Positions 9,099 through 18,168 of a DNA stretch of 64,000 nucleotides are shown here, in pieces (the first letter of the stretch is position 1; every line of letters starts with the position of its first letter). Origin of the DNA: an uncultured Pseudomonadota bacterium (GTDB taxonomy: Bacteria; Myxococcota_A; UBA796; GCA-2862545); NCBI GenBank assembly GCA_913061235.1, contig CAJXTB010000030.1:1-64000 (forward strand), read 5' to 3'. Under the pieces are notes generated by a model, which saw nothing but the letters and a program-made list of their open reading frames with translations, did no database searches and was not told the origin of the DNA. The translations under genes and the position numbers were made by a program.

Positions 9099-10103
9099 CT
9101 ACACCAAAGAAGAACGCCACCCACCCTCACCATGCCACGCCTTGAACATGGTCTTCTCACCACCATCATCAAAGAACACAATGCCAAGATCCATGTGTTC
9201 AGCCAGGCCAGACGCAATCCACTCAAGCGGGGTGGCCGTGCCTGAGAGGAGCAGTGGGTGAACTCGGGGACACACAATCCAACCGCTCAGCCGGGACGCC
9301 TTGCGGGCAGCATCAGCGCCTGGGCCGCCTCCTAAGATGGACCGTCCGTCGGGAAATCCAACCCGTACGCGATGCAGAATCCACAGGTAGTTGAGCAACT
9401 CTGGAATGACGCCGACCATGGCGTTGTTGCCAACCTTGAGCTCAAAGAGGTGGAACACGCTTTCGTTGGGTGATGTACTCCATAGGTCGGCCTGTGCGTT
9501 GCCTCCCGGCGTCCAGTGCGCGTGGGCGGACACCTTGCCGTCGAACAGGCCCAGCGGAAGCTGACGTCGGAAGTTCGTGATCGGCGCGAAGAGGTCAGTG
9601 AACTCGGCGGCGTGCTTGCCGTCTCGCGTCAACGCGACCTCAACCTGATGCTCAGCGCCGGTCGTGTGAGCTGCGGATGTGCTTCGCTCAACAATGGGGG
9701 CATTCAGGTATGGCCGGTCGGGCCACCGTCGCTTTGGCGCACCTGTGATGGTGAGTCTGGACCCCAGCGCAGTTTCCATGGCTTCTAGAGCAATCCACGC
9801 CCGACGGTAGTGGCGGAGTGCGCCGGTCTTCGTGGGTGGGTCCCCAAGGATGTCGACGTGGATTCTTGGTTCACTGTCTGTGACCCGGCCATACCAGTAG
9901 GCGAAGCACATCAGGAAGAAGGGTGCCGCTGCGCGATTCGTCTGGAGATTGTGGCCCAGTTCCTCGGCGTGCAGCCGTAGGCGCAGGACGGGTGTTCCGC
10001 GTTCACTCTCTTGGCTCCATTCTCCAACGGAAGGCAGTCGAACGGGACGTCCAAGATGAGCACGGACGGGCTTGCAAACCTGAGCATCGAACGAGTCAGT
10101 CAT
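9099..10103 (-). CDS. Uncharacterised protein with PD-(D/E)XK-like core
   Basis: Protein of 334 residues that I cannot assign to a named family. The central segment resembles a restriction-endonuclease-fold core: D206 in NAQADLW, then E221 and K223 in FELKVG, followed by an acidic amphipathic helix (GVIPELLNYLW). No ATPase, helicase or methyltransferase motif is present. Its ATG overlaps the stop of the gene upstream as ATGA (10100-10103), so the two are translationally coupled. It converges on the helicase gene with 96 bases between. A nuclease role is inferred only from the motif and the defence setting. Confidence 0.65.
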   Translation of the reverse strand: MTDSFDAQVCKPVRAHLGRPVRLPSVGEWSQESERGTPVLRLRLHAEELGHNLQTNRAAAPFFLMCFAYWYGRVTDSEPRIHVDILGDPPTKTGALRHYRRAWIALEAMETALGSRLTITGAPKRRWPDRPYLNAPIVERSTSAAHTTGAEHQVEVALTRDGKHAAEFTDLFAPITNFRRQLPLGLFDGKVSAHAHWTPGGNAQADLWSTSPNESVFHLFELKVGNNAMVGVIPELLNYLWILHRVRVGFPDGRSILGGGPGADAARKASRLSGWIVCPRVHPLLLSGTATPLEWIASGLAEHMDLGIVFFDDGGEKTMFKAWHGEGGWRSSLV

Positions 10104-11107
10104 GGGGAATCCTCAAGGAAATAGCGCTGTTGTAGCCAGGTGTGTATCGGCGGCGAGCTCACTGGAAGCGCTTGCGCAATGCACCCGATCAGCGAGGATG
10201 CTGGCCAGCGCTGGATGTGCTGCTTGTCGATAGTTGCGTCTCGGTAGGCGTCCCAAGGGCCGGCCACATCCGGATTGTCATCGTGGTGGACCAGGGCGAG
10301 CATCCAGAACGTCGCGCGGTCGGCATGAAGGTGACCCAAACACAGCGCGTGGTTTCGCATGGGCTGTTGCCACTCGGTCGCAAATGGGCATCCTGGGGTC
10401 ATTGCACCTGGGAATGCCGTCGCGAGGTCGCCGTGGGATTGGGCAAAAATCGTCCAGTATCTGCGGTCACGTTGTGCTCGATAGGGGCGGTTCAGGTAGC
10501 AACGCTCAGGTGACCGGAACATCAGCTCACGGGAATCGCATGCGGCGCGGTCGCGGTTGCCGCGGCTGTTGATGCCTCCACAGTGGGTGAAGCCCAACTC
10601 ACTCAGCTTGACCTCAACGACAACGAGCCCCTGTTGACCGCTCTTGTCCGTGACGTGGATGACGACATCGGCCGCCGTGAGCTTCTCGTCACCGGTGGGC
10701 TGGTGTCCGGCGATTTCGCAGAGGATGTCGCCACTTCCATAGTACTCAAGGTCAATACCTTGGACGTCTACGGTCCGACCGAGTCGCTCGGAGAGGAAAG
10801 ACGCCAGCGGCGCCGCGTTACCGGCGATGAACGGTAAGAACAGGTTCATCGCGAAGCACTGAGAGCTGTTCAACGCTTGCGCGTATTTGTGCAGAGGCAG
10901 GCCGGCATGCGCCAGTGCTGTGCCTGTGTCGCGGACATCCGGGTGGAGGTTATTCTGCCACAGATCCAACATGGGACTTGTGCGCGCAGATGAATCGCCG
11001 TGTTCGTCTAGGGCCCTTTGCGCATCATCTTGCGGAGCAGAGAGCGTGAGAATTGGGATTGGTAGGGGCGCGCCATGTGTCGCTTTACTGCCTGGTTCCA
11101 GTCGCAT
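10100..11107 (-). CDS. PGN_0703-like putative restriction endonuclease
   Basis: Protein of about 335 residues from the ATG at 11107; a TTG six bases upstream is also possible and no clear ribosome-binding site separates them. A nuclease-type core is visible: D147 in AADVVIHV, then E165 and K167 in VVVEVKLSE, followed by a cysteine-glycine segment THCGG and a downstream conserved Cys in RAACDS. This layout, together with the upstream SSQCFAMNLFLPF stretch, resembles the PGN_0703 family of putative restriction endonucleases. It forms a 4-base-overlapping pair with the gene at 9099-10103. No methyltransferase accompanies the pair, so if it cleaves DNA it must discriminate self in another way. 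Confidence 0.6.
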   Translation of the reverse strand: MRLEPGSKATHGAPLPIPILTLSAPQDDAQRALDEHGDSSARTSPMLDLWQNNLHPDVRDTGTALAHAGLPLHKYAQALNSSQCFAMNLFLPFIAGNAAPLASFLSERLGRTVDVQGIDLEYYGSGDILCEIAGHQPTGDEKLTAADVVIHVTDKSGQQGLVVVEVKLSELGFTHCGGINSRGNRDRAACDSRELMFRSPERCYLNRPYRAQRDRRYWTIFAQSHGDLATAFPGAMTPGCPFATEWQQPMRNHALCLGHLHADRATFWMLALVHHDDNPDVAGPWDAYRDATIDKQHIQRWPASSLIGCIAQALPVSSPPIHTWLQQRYFLEDSP

Positions 11108-11297
11108 GGGCAATGGGCCCGTCGGCTAGTGACATGGGCATTCCATCACATCGAGTAGATGTTCGCTAGCGGAGTGAGCGGCCGTGACTCCTGTCGGCCG
11201 TCGACTCCTTTGGGTGGCGGTCCATTGGCGTCTCACCGAGCCGGTCAGTCAAGGCATCACCATCCCACCCGGATACGCCCACCCCAACGGAGACCCC

Positions 11298-13547
11298 ATG
11301 AACCTGCTAATCGTAGAGTCCGGTGCCAAGGCCAAGACCATAGGCAAGGCCCTTGGCCCCGAGTGGGAGGTGCTCGCAACGGGTGGGCACATCTGCGAGC
11401 TGCCCACCCGCGACCACGACCCCAAAGAGGCACGCAAGGCATACTGGTCCCACCGCCCGGGCGAGCTGCCGAAGCCGAAGTGGTTCCTCACCGAACGCGG
11501 CGAGAAATCCATGGCGAAGATTCGCAAGACCATCGCCGACAAGCACATCGAACGGGTCTACCTGGCGTCTGACCCCGACCGGGAAGGCGAGCGTATCGCC
11601 TGGCATCTTGCGACTGAGCTGGCCGATGTACCGACGGTGCGGGTGACGTTCCAGGAGGTGACGCCCACCGCTATTCGTGAGGCCATCGCCAATCCCCGGG
11701 AGGTGGACCAGGACTTGGTGGACGCTGCTCTCGTCCGTACGTTCGTTGACCGCCTCGTGGGCTTTCGCGGGTCGAAGATGGCCCGTGGACTCATTGACCG
11801 GAAGGCGGCGATGGGACGTGTTCAGACGCCAACGCTTGGATTCGTTGTTGAGCGCGAGCTGGAGCGTGAGGCGCATGTACCGGTCACGTACTTTGAGGTG
11901 CGCGCCCTCACGGAAGGGCTGTCCCTGTCCGCCCGGTTCCACGAAAAGAACGACCCGGCCCGCTGGGTCGACGAGCACGACAAGTACGTCGCAACCCGCA
12001 CGTCAGACAGCGTCCTGGCCACCTCTGTGCATGCTGCGATTGTTGCCACTCAGGCGGTCACCGTCACAGATGTGGTTCGTCGTGACCGCAAAGACAAACC
12101 GAAGGCGCCGTTCACCACGGATGCCCTGCTTCAGGCGGCAGGAAGCCGGTGGGGATGGAGTCCTAAGAGCACGATGGCGTCGGCCTCAGCGCTGTACGAG
12201 GGCGGTCACATTACCTACCTACGCACCGACTCGACCCGTATCGCTGACAGTGCCGTAGCTGAAGCCCGGAAGGTCATCGCGGCCACGTGGAGCGAGGACC
12301 ACCTGGGCGCTGGGGTGAGCGGTAAGGCAGGCGCGAACGTTCAGGACGCCCATGAGGCCATCCGGCCCACCCGACTGGATGTGATCAACGTTGAAGGTGT
12401 CGACGGTCAGGCCCAGCGTCTGTACTCGCTTATTCGCGCCCGCACGTTGGCGTCGCAGATGGCCCCGGCAGAGCGTGCGAGCTTGTCGGTGACTGCAGCT
12501 GCGCCTGGGACATCGGTACCACTCACCGGCAGTGTGGGTTGGTACACATTCCTTGGCTGGCGCGCCGCATTCGCGACGGTCGAAAAGCCGTATGACGATG
12601 TCCCCGTGGCCATTGCCGTTGGCGCCGAGCTGTCCCTATCGCCGCCCGTCGAGGACACGCCGAACCCCGAGCTTCGGGAGGGGCAGACCCAGCCGCCGCC
12701 ACGGTTCCGGCAACACACATTGGTCCGCTCCATGAAAGAGGCGGGCATCGGCCGGCCATCGACCTACGCCTCAACCATGGAGAAGCTGCTCAGCCACCAA
12801 TTCCTCGTGGAGGAGGCGTCGGCGCTGGCAACGACCTTGGCGGGGCGGGCCCTGTGGCTTCAAGTAGCCCCCCTGTACCAACTACCGAACGACGAAGCCG
12901 TGTTCTCCGTCACCTACACCGCTGCACTGGAGCTTGGACTCGACGATGTCGCCGCTGGTCAGGCGTCCGGCGTTGACACATGGGACGGGTTCCTTGAGCC
13001 ATTCCGAGCGGCCCATGAGGGTGCGCAAAAGCTGAAGAAGTCGGGTGGGGTGACGCCAAAGCAGCAGGCACTGCTCTCAGCCCTCGCGGCCAACTCTGAC
13101 GACAGCGGTATCGACGAGTTCGACGGGCTGTCGTTCGAACAAGCAGCTGAGCGAATCCAGGAGTTGCGCGACGCGGGCATTGAGCCGGCTCCGAGTGAGC
13201 GCCAGACCGGGTACTTGGGACGATTGCTCGAGAAGGTAGGCCTGACGGTTGCTGAAGCGGCGGCGTGGGGCGAGCTCGAAGCGATGGAAGAGGTGACCAC
13301 GCGGTCCGAAGCGTCGGCACTGATTGAGGCGCTGAAGGCCCATCCGAAGGCGTCGGCGCCGAGTGACAAGCAGCTGAAGTGGGTTGCTGATCTGGCGACG
13401 AAGGTGGAGCTGACGGAGGCCCAGGCGTGTGGGTTGGTTGAGGTCGCGTCGTATGCGGAGCTCAGTGGCGGACGCGGAGGGACTGCGAGTGCGCTGATCG
13501 ACGTTCTGCGTAAGCGCTTGCGGGCCAAGCCAAAGCCCAAGGCCTGA
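11298..13547 (+). CDS. topA: DNA topoisomerase I (type IA) with unusual C-terminal repeats
   Basis: Relaxes negatively supercoiled DNA by transient single-strand cleavage. The TOPRIM domain starts at residue 1 (LLIVESGAKAKTI), with the acidic SDPDREGE motif near residue 94; the catalytic tyrosine is Y307 in ITYLRTDST. The ATG at 11298 is chosen because the family N-terminus starts there and GGAG lies five bases upstream. After about residue 575 there are no CxxC zinc ribbons; instead three related helical repeats follow, each starting around P(S/T)xxQ and ending in an ASALIxxL-like helix, then a basic tail RAKPKPKA. It stands between defence genes and a tRNA. It may be the sole topA or a second copy; this window cannot tell. 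Confidence 0.93.
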   Translation: MNLLIVESGAKAKTIGKALGPEWEVLATGGHICELPTRDHDPKEARKAYWSHRPGELPKPKWFLTERGEKSMAKIRKTIADKHIERVYLASDPDREGERIAWHLATELADVPTVRVTFQEVTPTAIREAIANPREVDQDLVDAALVRTFVDRLVGFRGSKMARGLIDRKAAMGRVQTPTLGFVVERELEREAHVPVTYFEVRALTEGLSLSARFHEKNDPARWVDEHDKYVATRTSDSVLATSVHAAIVATQAVTVTDVVRRDRKDKPKAPFTTDALLQAAGSRWGWSPKSTMASASALYEGGHITYLRTDSTRIADSAVAEARKVIAATWSEDHLGAGVSGKAGANVQDAHEAIRPTRLDVINVEGVDGQAQRLYSLIRARTLASQMAPAERASLSVTAAAPGTSVPLTGSVGWYTFLGWRAAFATVEKPYDDVPVAIAVGAELSLSPPVEDTPNPELREGQTQPPPRFRQHTLVRSMKEAGIGRPSTYASTMEKLLSHQFLVEEASALATTLAGRALWLQVAPLYQLPNDEAVFSVTYTAALELGLDDVAAGQASGVDTWDGFLEPFRAAHEGAQKLKKSGGVTPKQQALLSALAANSDDSGIDEFDGLSFEQAAERIQELRDAGIEPAPSERQTGYLGRLLEKVGLTVAEAAAWGELEAMEEVTTRSEASALIEALKAHPKASAPSDKQLKWVADLATKVELTEAQACGLVEVASYAELSGGRGGTASALIDVLRKRLRAKPKPKA

Positions 13548-13592
13548 CAGATTCGCGAGTCGGATGCCTTGTGTTTCATTGGACCGACAACC

Positions 13593-13620
13593 AAAAAACC
13601 CGCCAGCTTTCACTGACGGG
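13593..13620 (-). terminator. Rho-independent terminator after tRNA-Thr
   Basis: On the minus strand an eight-pair stem CCCGTCAG / CTGGCGGG (one G-T pair) with a short loop is followed by TTTTTT. It begins 11 bases after the tRNA 3' end and ends the tRNA transcript; on the other strand it may also help end topA. Confidence 0.85.
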
Positions 13621-13630
13621 CCTTTCAAGA

Positions 13631-13706
13631 TGGAGCCGAAGATCAGACTTGAACTGACGACCTGCTGATTACGAATCAGCTGCTCTACCAACTGAGCTAC
13701 TCCGGC
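13631..13706 (-). tRNA. tRNA-Thr (anticodon CGU)
   Basis: A full cloverleaf of 76 bases on the minus strand. The acceptor stem GCCGGAG pairs with CTTCGGC, the D stem is GCTC/GAGC, the anticodon stem GCTGA/TCAGC encloses loop TTCGTAA (anticodon CGT in DNA), and the T arm is GTCAG-TTCAAGT-CTGAT. The 3' CCA is encoded. It reads ACG codons. Confidence 0.95.
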
Positions 13707-13762
13707 TCGGCGGCGCCCCATTAACGCTCCCGCAAAAAGCGGCAACGCCGGGGGCGCTTAGA

Positions 13763-16588
13763 TCATGGTGTCCAGTCGAATCCAACCCAGCCAGCGTAGT
13801 CGGAGACCTCCTGGCAGGGGTCGTCGTCCCAGCCGTTTCCGGCGGTTCGAAGACGACATCCGATGCCGCCGACGAATTCTCCATTCGGGAAGCCAATCAA
13901 CGGGTTGCCGTCGAATTGTCGACGCACCTTGAGGCCCACAGCGGTCGAGGCGCTGTCGCTCATGTCGTCGTCCCAGACCCAGAACTGCTCGGCAAAGGGC
14001 GTGATGAACGTGCGGGCTTCAAGGCGGAGCATCGCGAACTGCTGACCATCTTTTGCGGTGGGTGCAAAGAGCCCCGAGAATACGCGGTTGGCCTGCATTG
14101 CGGACGGGAGCAGCCCGGTCTGAACGCCGCCAAGCCGGTAGCGGTCGATAGCGGCGGTGGTGGTGGACAGTCCGCGTTCGCCGGTCAATGCCAGCTGAAA
14201 TTCGCGCCCCCAGTGCACTGTTCCGCCGGCTTGGAACCGGCTCCAGCTCTCGCCGCCGGTCTGTCCGAGGTCACGCTGGACATGAAGTGCAAGCCCCAGA
14301 GCGCCGCGCTTTCGTCCAACGACGGACAGGAAAGCGCGTGCGTTCGCAGCGACACGCAGTCCGGTGGTGTCGTCTCCGAGGCTGGTGTCAATGAGTCCAT
14401 CGAGCGACAATCCCCAGATACCCGCGGGCAAGCGCTCGGTATGGCTCACTCCCAGCTGCCCGCCGACGCGGTCCATTCGGGTGTCCACCAAGACCTCACG
14501 CATGAAGGTTCCGTGCAGATCAACATCCACCAAGGGAATCGCACGGGTTTGGTAGTGGGCTGAGAGTGCGTCAATTCCGTTCTCATCACGCAGTCCACCC
14601 ATGACCAACAGCTGGTGACGGTCGATGAGGTCGCCAATGCTGCCACCGACCACAGCCGTTGAGGTACCCGCACCAATGGCACCGCCAATGACTGGACGTA
14701 CACTAAACCGGCCGAGTCCGTAGCGTCTCGCCGTGGGCAACGGGGCCCGCTCGGTGACGGGAACGTCGCTCGGTGGGATGGAACGGGTGACCAAAGTAGC
14801 GGGTGGCTGTGGCACCTCCTCTTGAACTGCGAGCGGCACGCGATGGATGTTGTAGCCATCGGATGCCAGACTCGTGTAGAGCAGGTCGCCGTCTCCGGTG
14901 GCGATAGGGCCGAGCGCCCCGCCCTGGGGAGAAGCGAGGAGCTCGGGTTCACCGTCTGCAAGCGGCAAGCGCCACGCTTCCCACAAGCCCGCTCGCGCCA
15001 CTGTAGCGAGTACAGAACCACCATCTGGGCTGAAGCTCGGTGCGAACGCTGTGGTCTGTTCCGGCATGGACAGCACCCGAACCTCACCGTTGGCGATGGT
15101 CAGGACCTCCACGTTCCAGCCATCTCCGCGGTGTGCGGCGTAGGCAACCTGCAGTCCATCTGGGGACAGTGCTGGCGACTTGACGACTGCGCTGCCTTGG
15201 GAATCGGTGAGCTGGGTGACCGCGCCGCTGTCCAGGTCAACGCGCACTACTTGTGTGGTTCCATAGCGACCTTGTAGGGCTACGACGGAGGTTCCGGATG
15301 GCTCGGGAGCAGCCTCAAACAGGTCGAGACCACGCGTCAGTCGTCGCTCACGCCCGGTGTCTGGATTCCAGACGTACAGGTCAGGACGGATGCGTCCGGT
15401 TGCGTCGGCTTGGTAGCCGCTGAACAGGACCCGCCCGTCTGCCATGAAGCGGGGGGCGCTCGGTCTTGCCAGGCGACGGCTGCGGGTAGCTACGCGCTCA
15501 GGCGGGAAAGACGTGGGCTGGTCCGGCGCGACGTCTTCGGGGTCGGCTTCCAGCATCGCGGTGATGCGCTCTTGCCACTTGGTTCCTGCGTCTTCGTCTT
15601 CAGCAAGTTCCCAGACCACCAGCTTGGCGCGCCGGTTCTTCACAACAACGGCAGTCGCCCGGCCCGCGTCAATATCGACATCGACCTGGCCTACAGCACC
15701 CGACAGCGCTGCCCACGGGTCGTTCGCTGCGGGCATCTGCTCGGACAGCGTCACCGCGTCGCGCGTCATCTGTGCCGTGTACAGGGCGTACAGAACCTGC
15801 GGGGTGTCGTTGAACACGCCCTCAAACGCTTCATCAAAGGTCCGAATGCTTCGAGACGACATGCGCGCCCACAGGTCGCGCAAGCTGCCGCGACCTTCCC
15901 GTTCTTCGAGCCACTCTAGGAAGTCGCTGCCCACCAGGTATGCGTAGGCGCCGCCAGCGTACCGCCGTGAGCCATCGAGCTCCCCGTAGGTTGGAAAGCG
16001 GCCTTCACGGGCCAGGGTGCGTAGAAAGAGCGCCCGATAGTCGCCGTTCGGACGCCCAAAACCGGTGAGTCGCCCCTCGACCACGGTGGCGTAGCCCTCC
16101 GCGACCCAACGTGGGCTCTTCCAGGCGACTGGCCCAATGCCAGAGACACCCTGAAAGATACCTTCAAAACCGTTTCGTGTGGGACGCAACAGATGCACTT
16201 GGTGAGCCATCTCATGCACCACAAGCAAGCGGCTCCAAGTGTCATAGTGACCAATCGCCGAGCTGGCGTCTGGCGGGGTGACCCAAAGTTCAAGCTTCGG
16301 ACGGCGCTGGAAGGGAATGGCCATGCCGTTGGAGTCCGACACCGGGTCGCGAATCAAGATGGTGAAGGTCTGTGGCGGCGCGTAGCCCACCTCGTCGATC
16401 ACATTGGCCCGGATCGACTCGAACTCGGTGGCAACCTCGCTCGCAAAGGCCTCGGCACTCACCGGATAGGTGATGCGCGCGTGGTCGGTCTCAAGCACCC
16501 GCCAGCCGTCGCTTGGTGCTTGGGCAGAGGCCGTAGAGGCCGTCAACAGCGCGAGCCAGCCCACTGCTAGAGGAACCCATCGAGTCAT
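13763..16588 (-). CDS. Secreted peptidase-MA-like protein with TolB/PD40 propeller and C-terminal barrel
   Basis: Protein of 941 residues starting with a signal peptide (MTRWVPLAVGWLALL, then ASAQA). The ATG at 16588 is chosen because it begins the signal peptide and has GGGAG five bases upstream. Residues near 140 hold HEMAHQVHL, the HExxH zinc motif of gluzincin peptidases of the peptidase-MA type. The middle (about 380-600) contains repeats such as SPDGLQVAYAAHRGD and SFSPDGGSVLATV, typical of TolB-like beta propellers. The last 300 residues alternate hydrophobic and polar residues with many glycines and end in an aromatic (GFDWTP), consistent with an outer-membrane beta barrel. Substrate unknown. 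It is divergent from another barrel-type gene across 74 bases. Confidence 0.75.
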   Translation of the reverse strand: MTRWVPLAVGWLALLTASTASAQAPSDGWRVLETDHARITYPVSAEAFASEVATEFESIRANVIDEVGYAPPQTFTILIRDPVSDSNGMAIPFQRRPKLELWVTPPDASSAIGHYDTWSRLLVVHEMAHQVHLLRPTRNGFEGIFQGVSGIGPVAWKSPRWVAEGYATVVEGRLTGFGRPNGDYRALFLRTLAREGRFPTYGELDGSRRYAGGAYAYLVGSDFLEWLEEREGRGSLRDLWARMSSRSIRTFDEAFEGVFNDTPQVLYALYTAQMTRDAVTLSEQMPAANDPWAALSGAVGQVDVDIDAGRATAVVVKNRRAKLVVWELAEDEDAGTKWQERITAMLEADPEDVAPDQPTSFPPERVATRSRRLARPSAPRFMADGRVLFSGYQADATGRIRPDLYVWNPDTGRERRLTRGLDLFEAAPEPSGTSVVALQGRYGTTQVVRVDLDSGAVTQLTDSQGSAVVKSPALSPDGLQVAYAAHRGDGWNVEVLTIANGEVRVLSMPEQTTAFAPSFSPDGGSVLATVARAGLWEAWRLPLADGEPELLASPQGGALGPIATGDGDLLYTSLASDGYNIHRVPLAVQEEVPQPPATLVTRSIPPSDVPVTERAPLPTARRYGLGRFSVRPVIGGAIGAGTSTAVVGGSIGDLIDRHQLLVMGGLRDENGIDALSAHYQTRAIPLVDVDLHGTFMREVLVDTRMDRVGGQLGVSHTERLPAGIWGLSLDGLIDTSLGDDTTGLRVAANARAFLSVVGRKRGALGLALHVQRDLGQTGGESWSRFQAGGTVHWGREFQLALTGERGLSTTTAAIDRYRLGGVQTGLLPSAMQANRVFSGLFAPTAKDGQQFAMLRLEARTFITPFAEQFWVWDDDMSDSASTAVGLKVRRQFDGNPLIGFPNGEFVGGIGCRLRTAGNGWDDDPCQEVSDYAGWVGFDWTP

Positions 16589-16662
16589 CGTATCTCCCAA
16601 AGGTGGGCGCGAAGTAACCGACGTCATCGACGTTAGGCCCGTCTACGGGGTAAACCCGCTGC

Positions 16663-18168
16663 ATGCGTACTTCAAACTGGTCCTGGCTGTCCTCCTCCCT
16701 CGCTGCTGCGGTCTTCGCTGCGTCGGCCGTCGCTGTGGCGATTCCGGCTGCACATGCGGGTGAACCCCTGTTGGTTCCTGACTTTACTCCGGGCAGCACA
16801 ACCGAGTTCGGACTTGCCTTCTTGCTGCAAGGCAAGGTCATTGAAGGCCTACGTCAACAAGGGCACATTGTGCTCGGCAATCAGGCGGCGTCGCCGGTTG
16901 TGGGCGACAGCATCATGTCCTGTGCGGACCTGCCTGGATGCCCGTTCGCAGCGCTCCAGCAGCTTCCCGCACGCGCAGCGGTTGTAGGACGGGTTGCACG
17001 CACGGCCGATGGTGTGCTGACAGTGTATGTTGCAGCCTACGAACAGGGCGACAGCCGTCCTGTCGACACACGAGACTTCATTGTGGAAGGTGGCGACGAA
17101 GACGCCATTGTGAGTGAAGTGGTCATTATGGTCGACGAGATGTTGTCGCTGCTTGGCCCCGCACCGGCGGACCAGTTGATGGCTGCCGTTGACCTTCTCG
17201 AAGCCGTTGAAGACCCGCCCGCAGCACCTCGGGTGGAGCCGGACCTTGCACCGACGGGACCGCTCTTTGGCGAGCCGGACCCGGTCGTTGTCACGCCGAC
17301 GCCACGCGAAAACCCCATCGTCGACCCCATGCCGCCACCCCCGCCAGACCGAACGTCCCGCGCCGGCGTCTTGTCCCCGAGCGACTACGAGAGTGCGCCG
17401 ATGGACGTTCTGTTGGAGGGCTCTACGCTCTCGCCACGGCACGTTGAGGGACTGGGTTGGCACTTCCGTCGCTCCGAGACTCCGGCACGTACGTGGAACC
17501 GCCGCAACATGCCGCACTCCGGTCGCGTCATCGTGGAGCTGCGCGGTGGAATCGGCATTGGAGATGTGAGCCGGACTGCCGATGTGCGCGTCGCCGTTGC
17601 CTTCGACGGCCAGAACGCGTCTGAGTGGTTCCAAGAGGGACCGGTCGTTGGGCAGGGCGTCCGAGGTGCCTTGTACGTGGGCTACGCACCGACCGCTTGG
17701 ATTGACATTGGCTCTGGCTTCGGCTTGCAGTACGGCCAGAAGGGCCTGACGAGCGGCTATTCCGACGTCAACGGTGACAGCTCGGTGGGGGATGACTCGG
17801 TCACCGCCTTGCAGTTCTTCATAGAACCCCGTGTGCGCTTGTACCCGCTGCCGTTCGGACCGGTGAAGCCTTTCATTGGAGTGGGCGCTGAGGTGCGGCT
17901 ATTCGACCCGTACGACATCATTGAGCCTGTGGGCGTGACCTACCCGGACCCTCCCGGCGGCTCCACCTTTGGACCCCAGTTCTCAGGCGGGATTTTGTTC
18001 GATGTCGGACCCGTCGTTGGTCTGTTCGGAGAGGCCAGCTACTCCATGCATCTCGGCAGCCGAGCAGATGCCGCACGTATGGGTACAGCCCCTGTAAACG
18101 CGCCCGCTCCGCCAGAGAACCAGGGAAACACGCTGAACTTTGTCGGCGGACTGCAGTTCCGCATCTAA
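16663..18168 (+). CDS. Exported protein with N-terminal TolB/CsgG-like domain and C-terminal outer-membrane barrel
   Basis: Protein of 501 residues with a signal peptide ending in AAHA. Residues about 35-165 (LLVPDFTPGSTTEFGLAF... and VVGRVARTADG) look like the alpha/beta fold of CsgG or TolB N-terminal domains. A proline-rich linker (PTPRENPIVDPMPPPPPD) follows, then from about 285 a glycine-rich stretch of alternating residues (WIDIGSGFGLQYGQKG, FIGVGAEVRLF) that ends in the aromatic-X strand LQFRI, a classic outer-membrane barrel ending. No enzyme motif is seen. It overlaps alr by one base (TAATG), so it is translationally coupled to cell-wall genes. Its function is not known. Confidence 0.6.
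   Translation: MRTSNWSWLSSSLAAAVFAASAVAVAIPAAHAGEPLLVPDFTPGSTTEFGLAFLLQGKVIEGLRQQGHIVLGNQAASPVVGDSIMSCADLPGCPFAALQQLPARAAVVGRVARTADGVLTVYVAAYEQGDSRPVDTRDFIVEGGDEDAIVSEVVIMVDEMLSLLGPAPADQLMAAVDLLEAVEDPPAAPRVEPDLAPTGPLFGEPDPVVVTPTPRENPIVDPMPPPPPDRTSRAGVLSPSDYESAPMDVLLEGSTLSPRHVEGLGWHFRRSETPARTWNRRNMPHSGRVIVELRGGIGIGDVSRTADVRVAVAFDGQNASEWFQEGPVVGQGVRGALYVGYAPTAWIDIGSGFGLQYGQKGLTSGYSDVNGDSSVGDDSVTALQFFIEPRVRLYPLPFGPVKPFIGVGAEVRLFDPYDIIEPVGVTYPDPPGGSTFGPQFSGGILFDVGPVVGLFGEASYSMHLGSRADAARMGTAPVNAPAPPENQGNTLNFVGGLQFRI

Noticed and set aside
13631-13706. tRNA-Thr as attachment site for the defence island
   Set aside because: No second copy of the tRNA 3' end and no integrase gene were seen between 1 and 13.7 kb, and topA lies between the island and the tRNA.
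13077-13745. Open frame of 222 codons on the minus strand with VAQLVEQLIRNQQVVSSSLIFGS
   Set aside because: Its start region translates tRNA-Thr and the terminator, a well-known false protein produced by reading tRNA genes, and the rest is antisense to topA.
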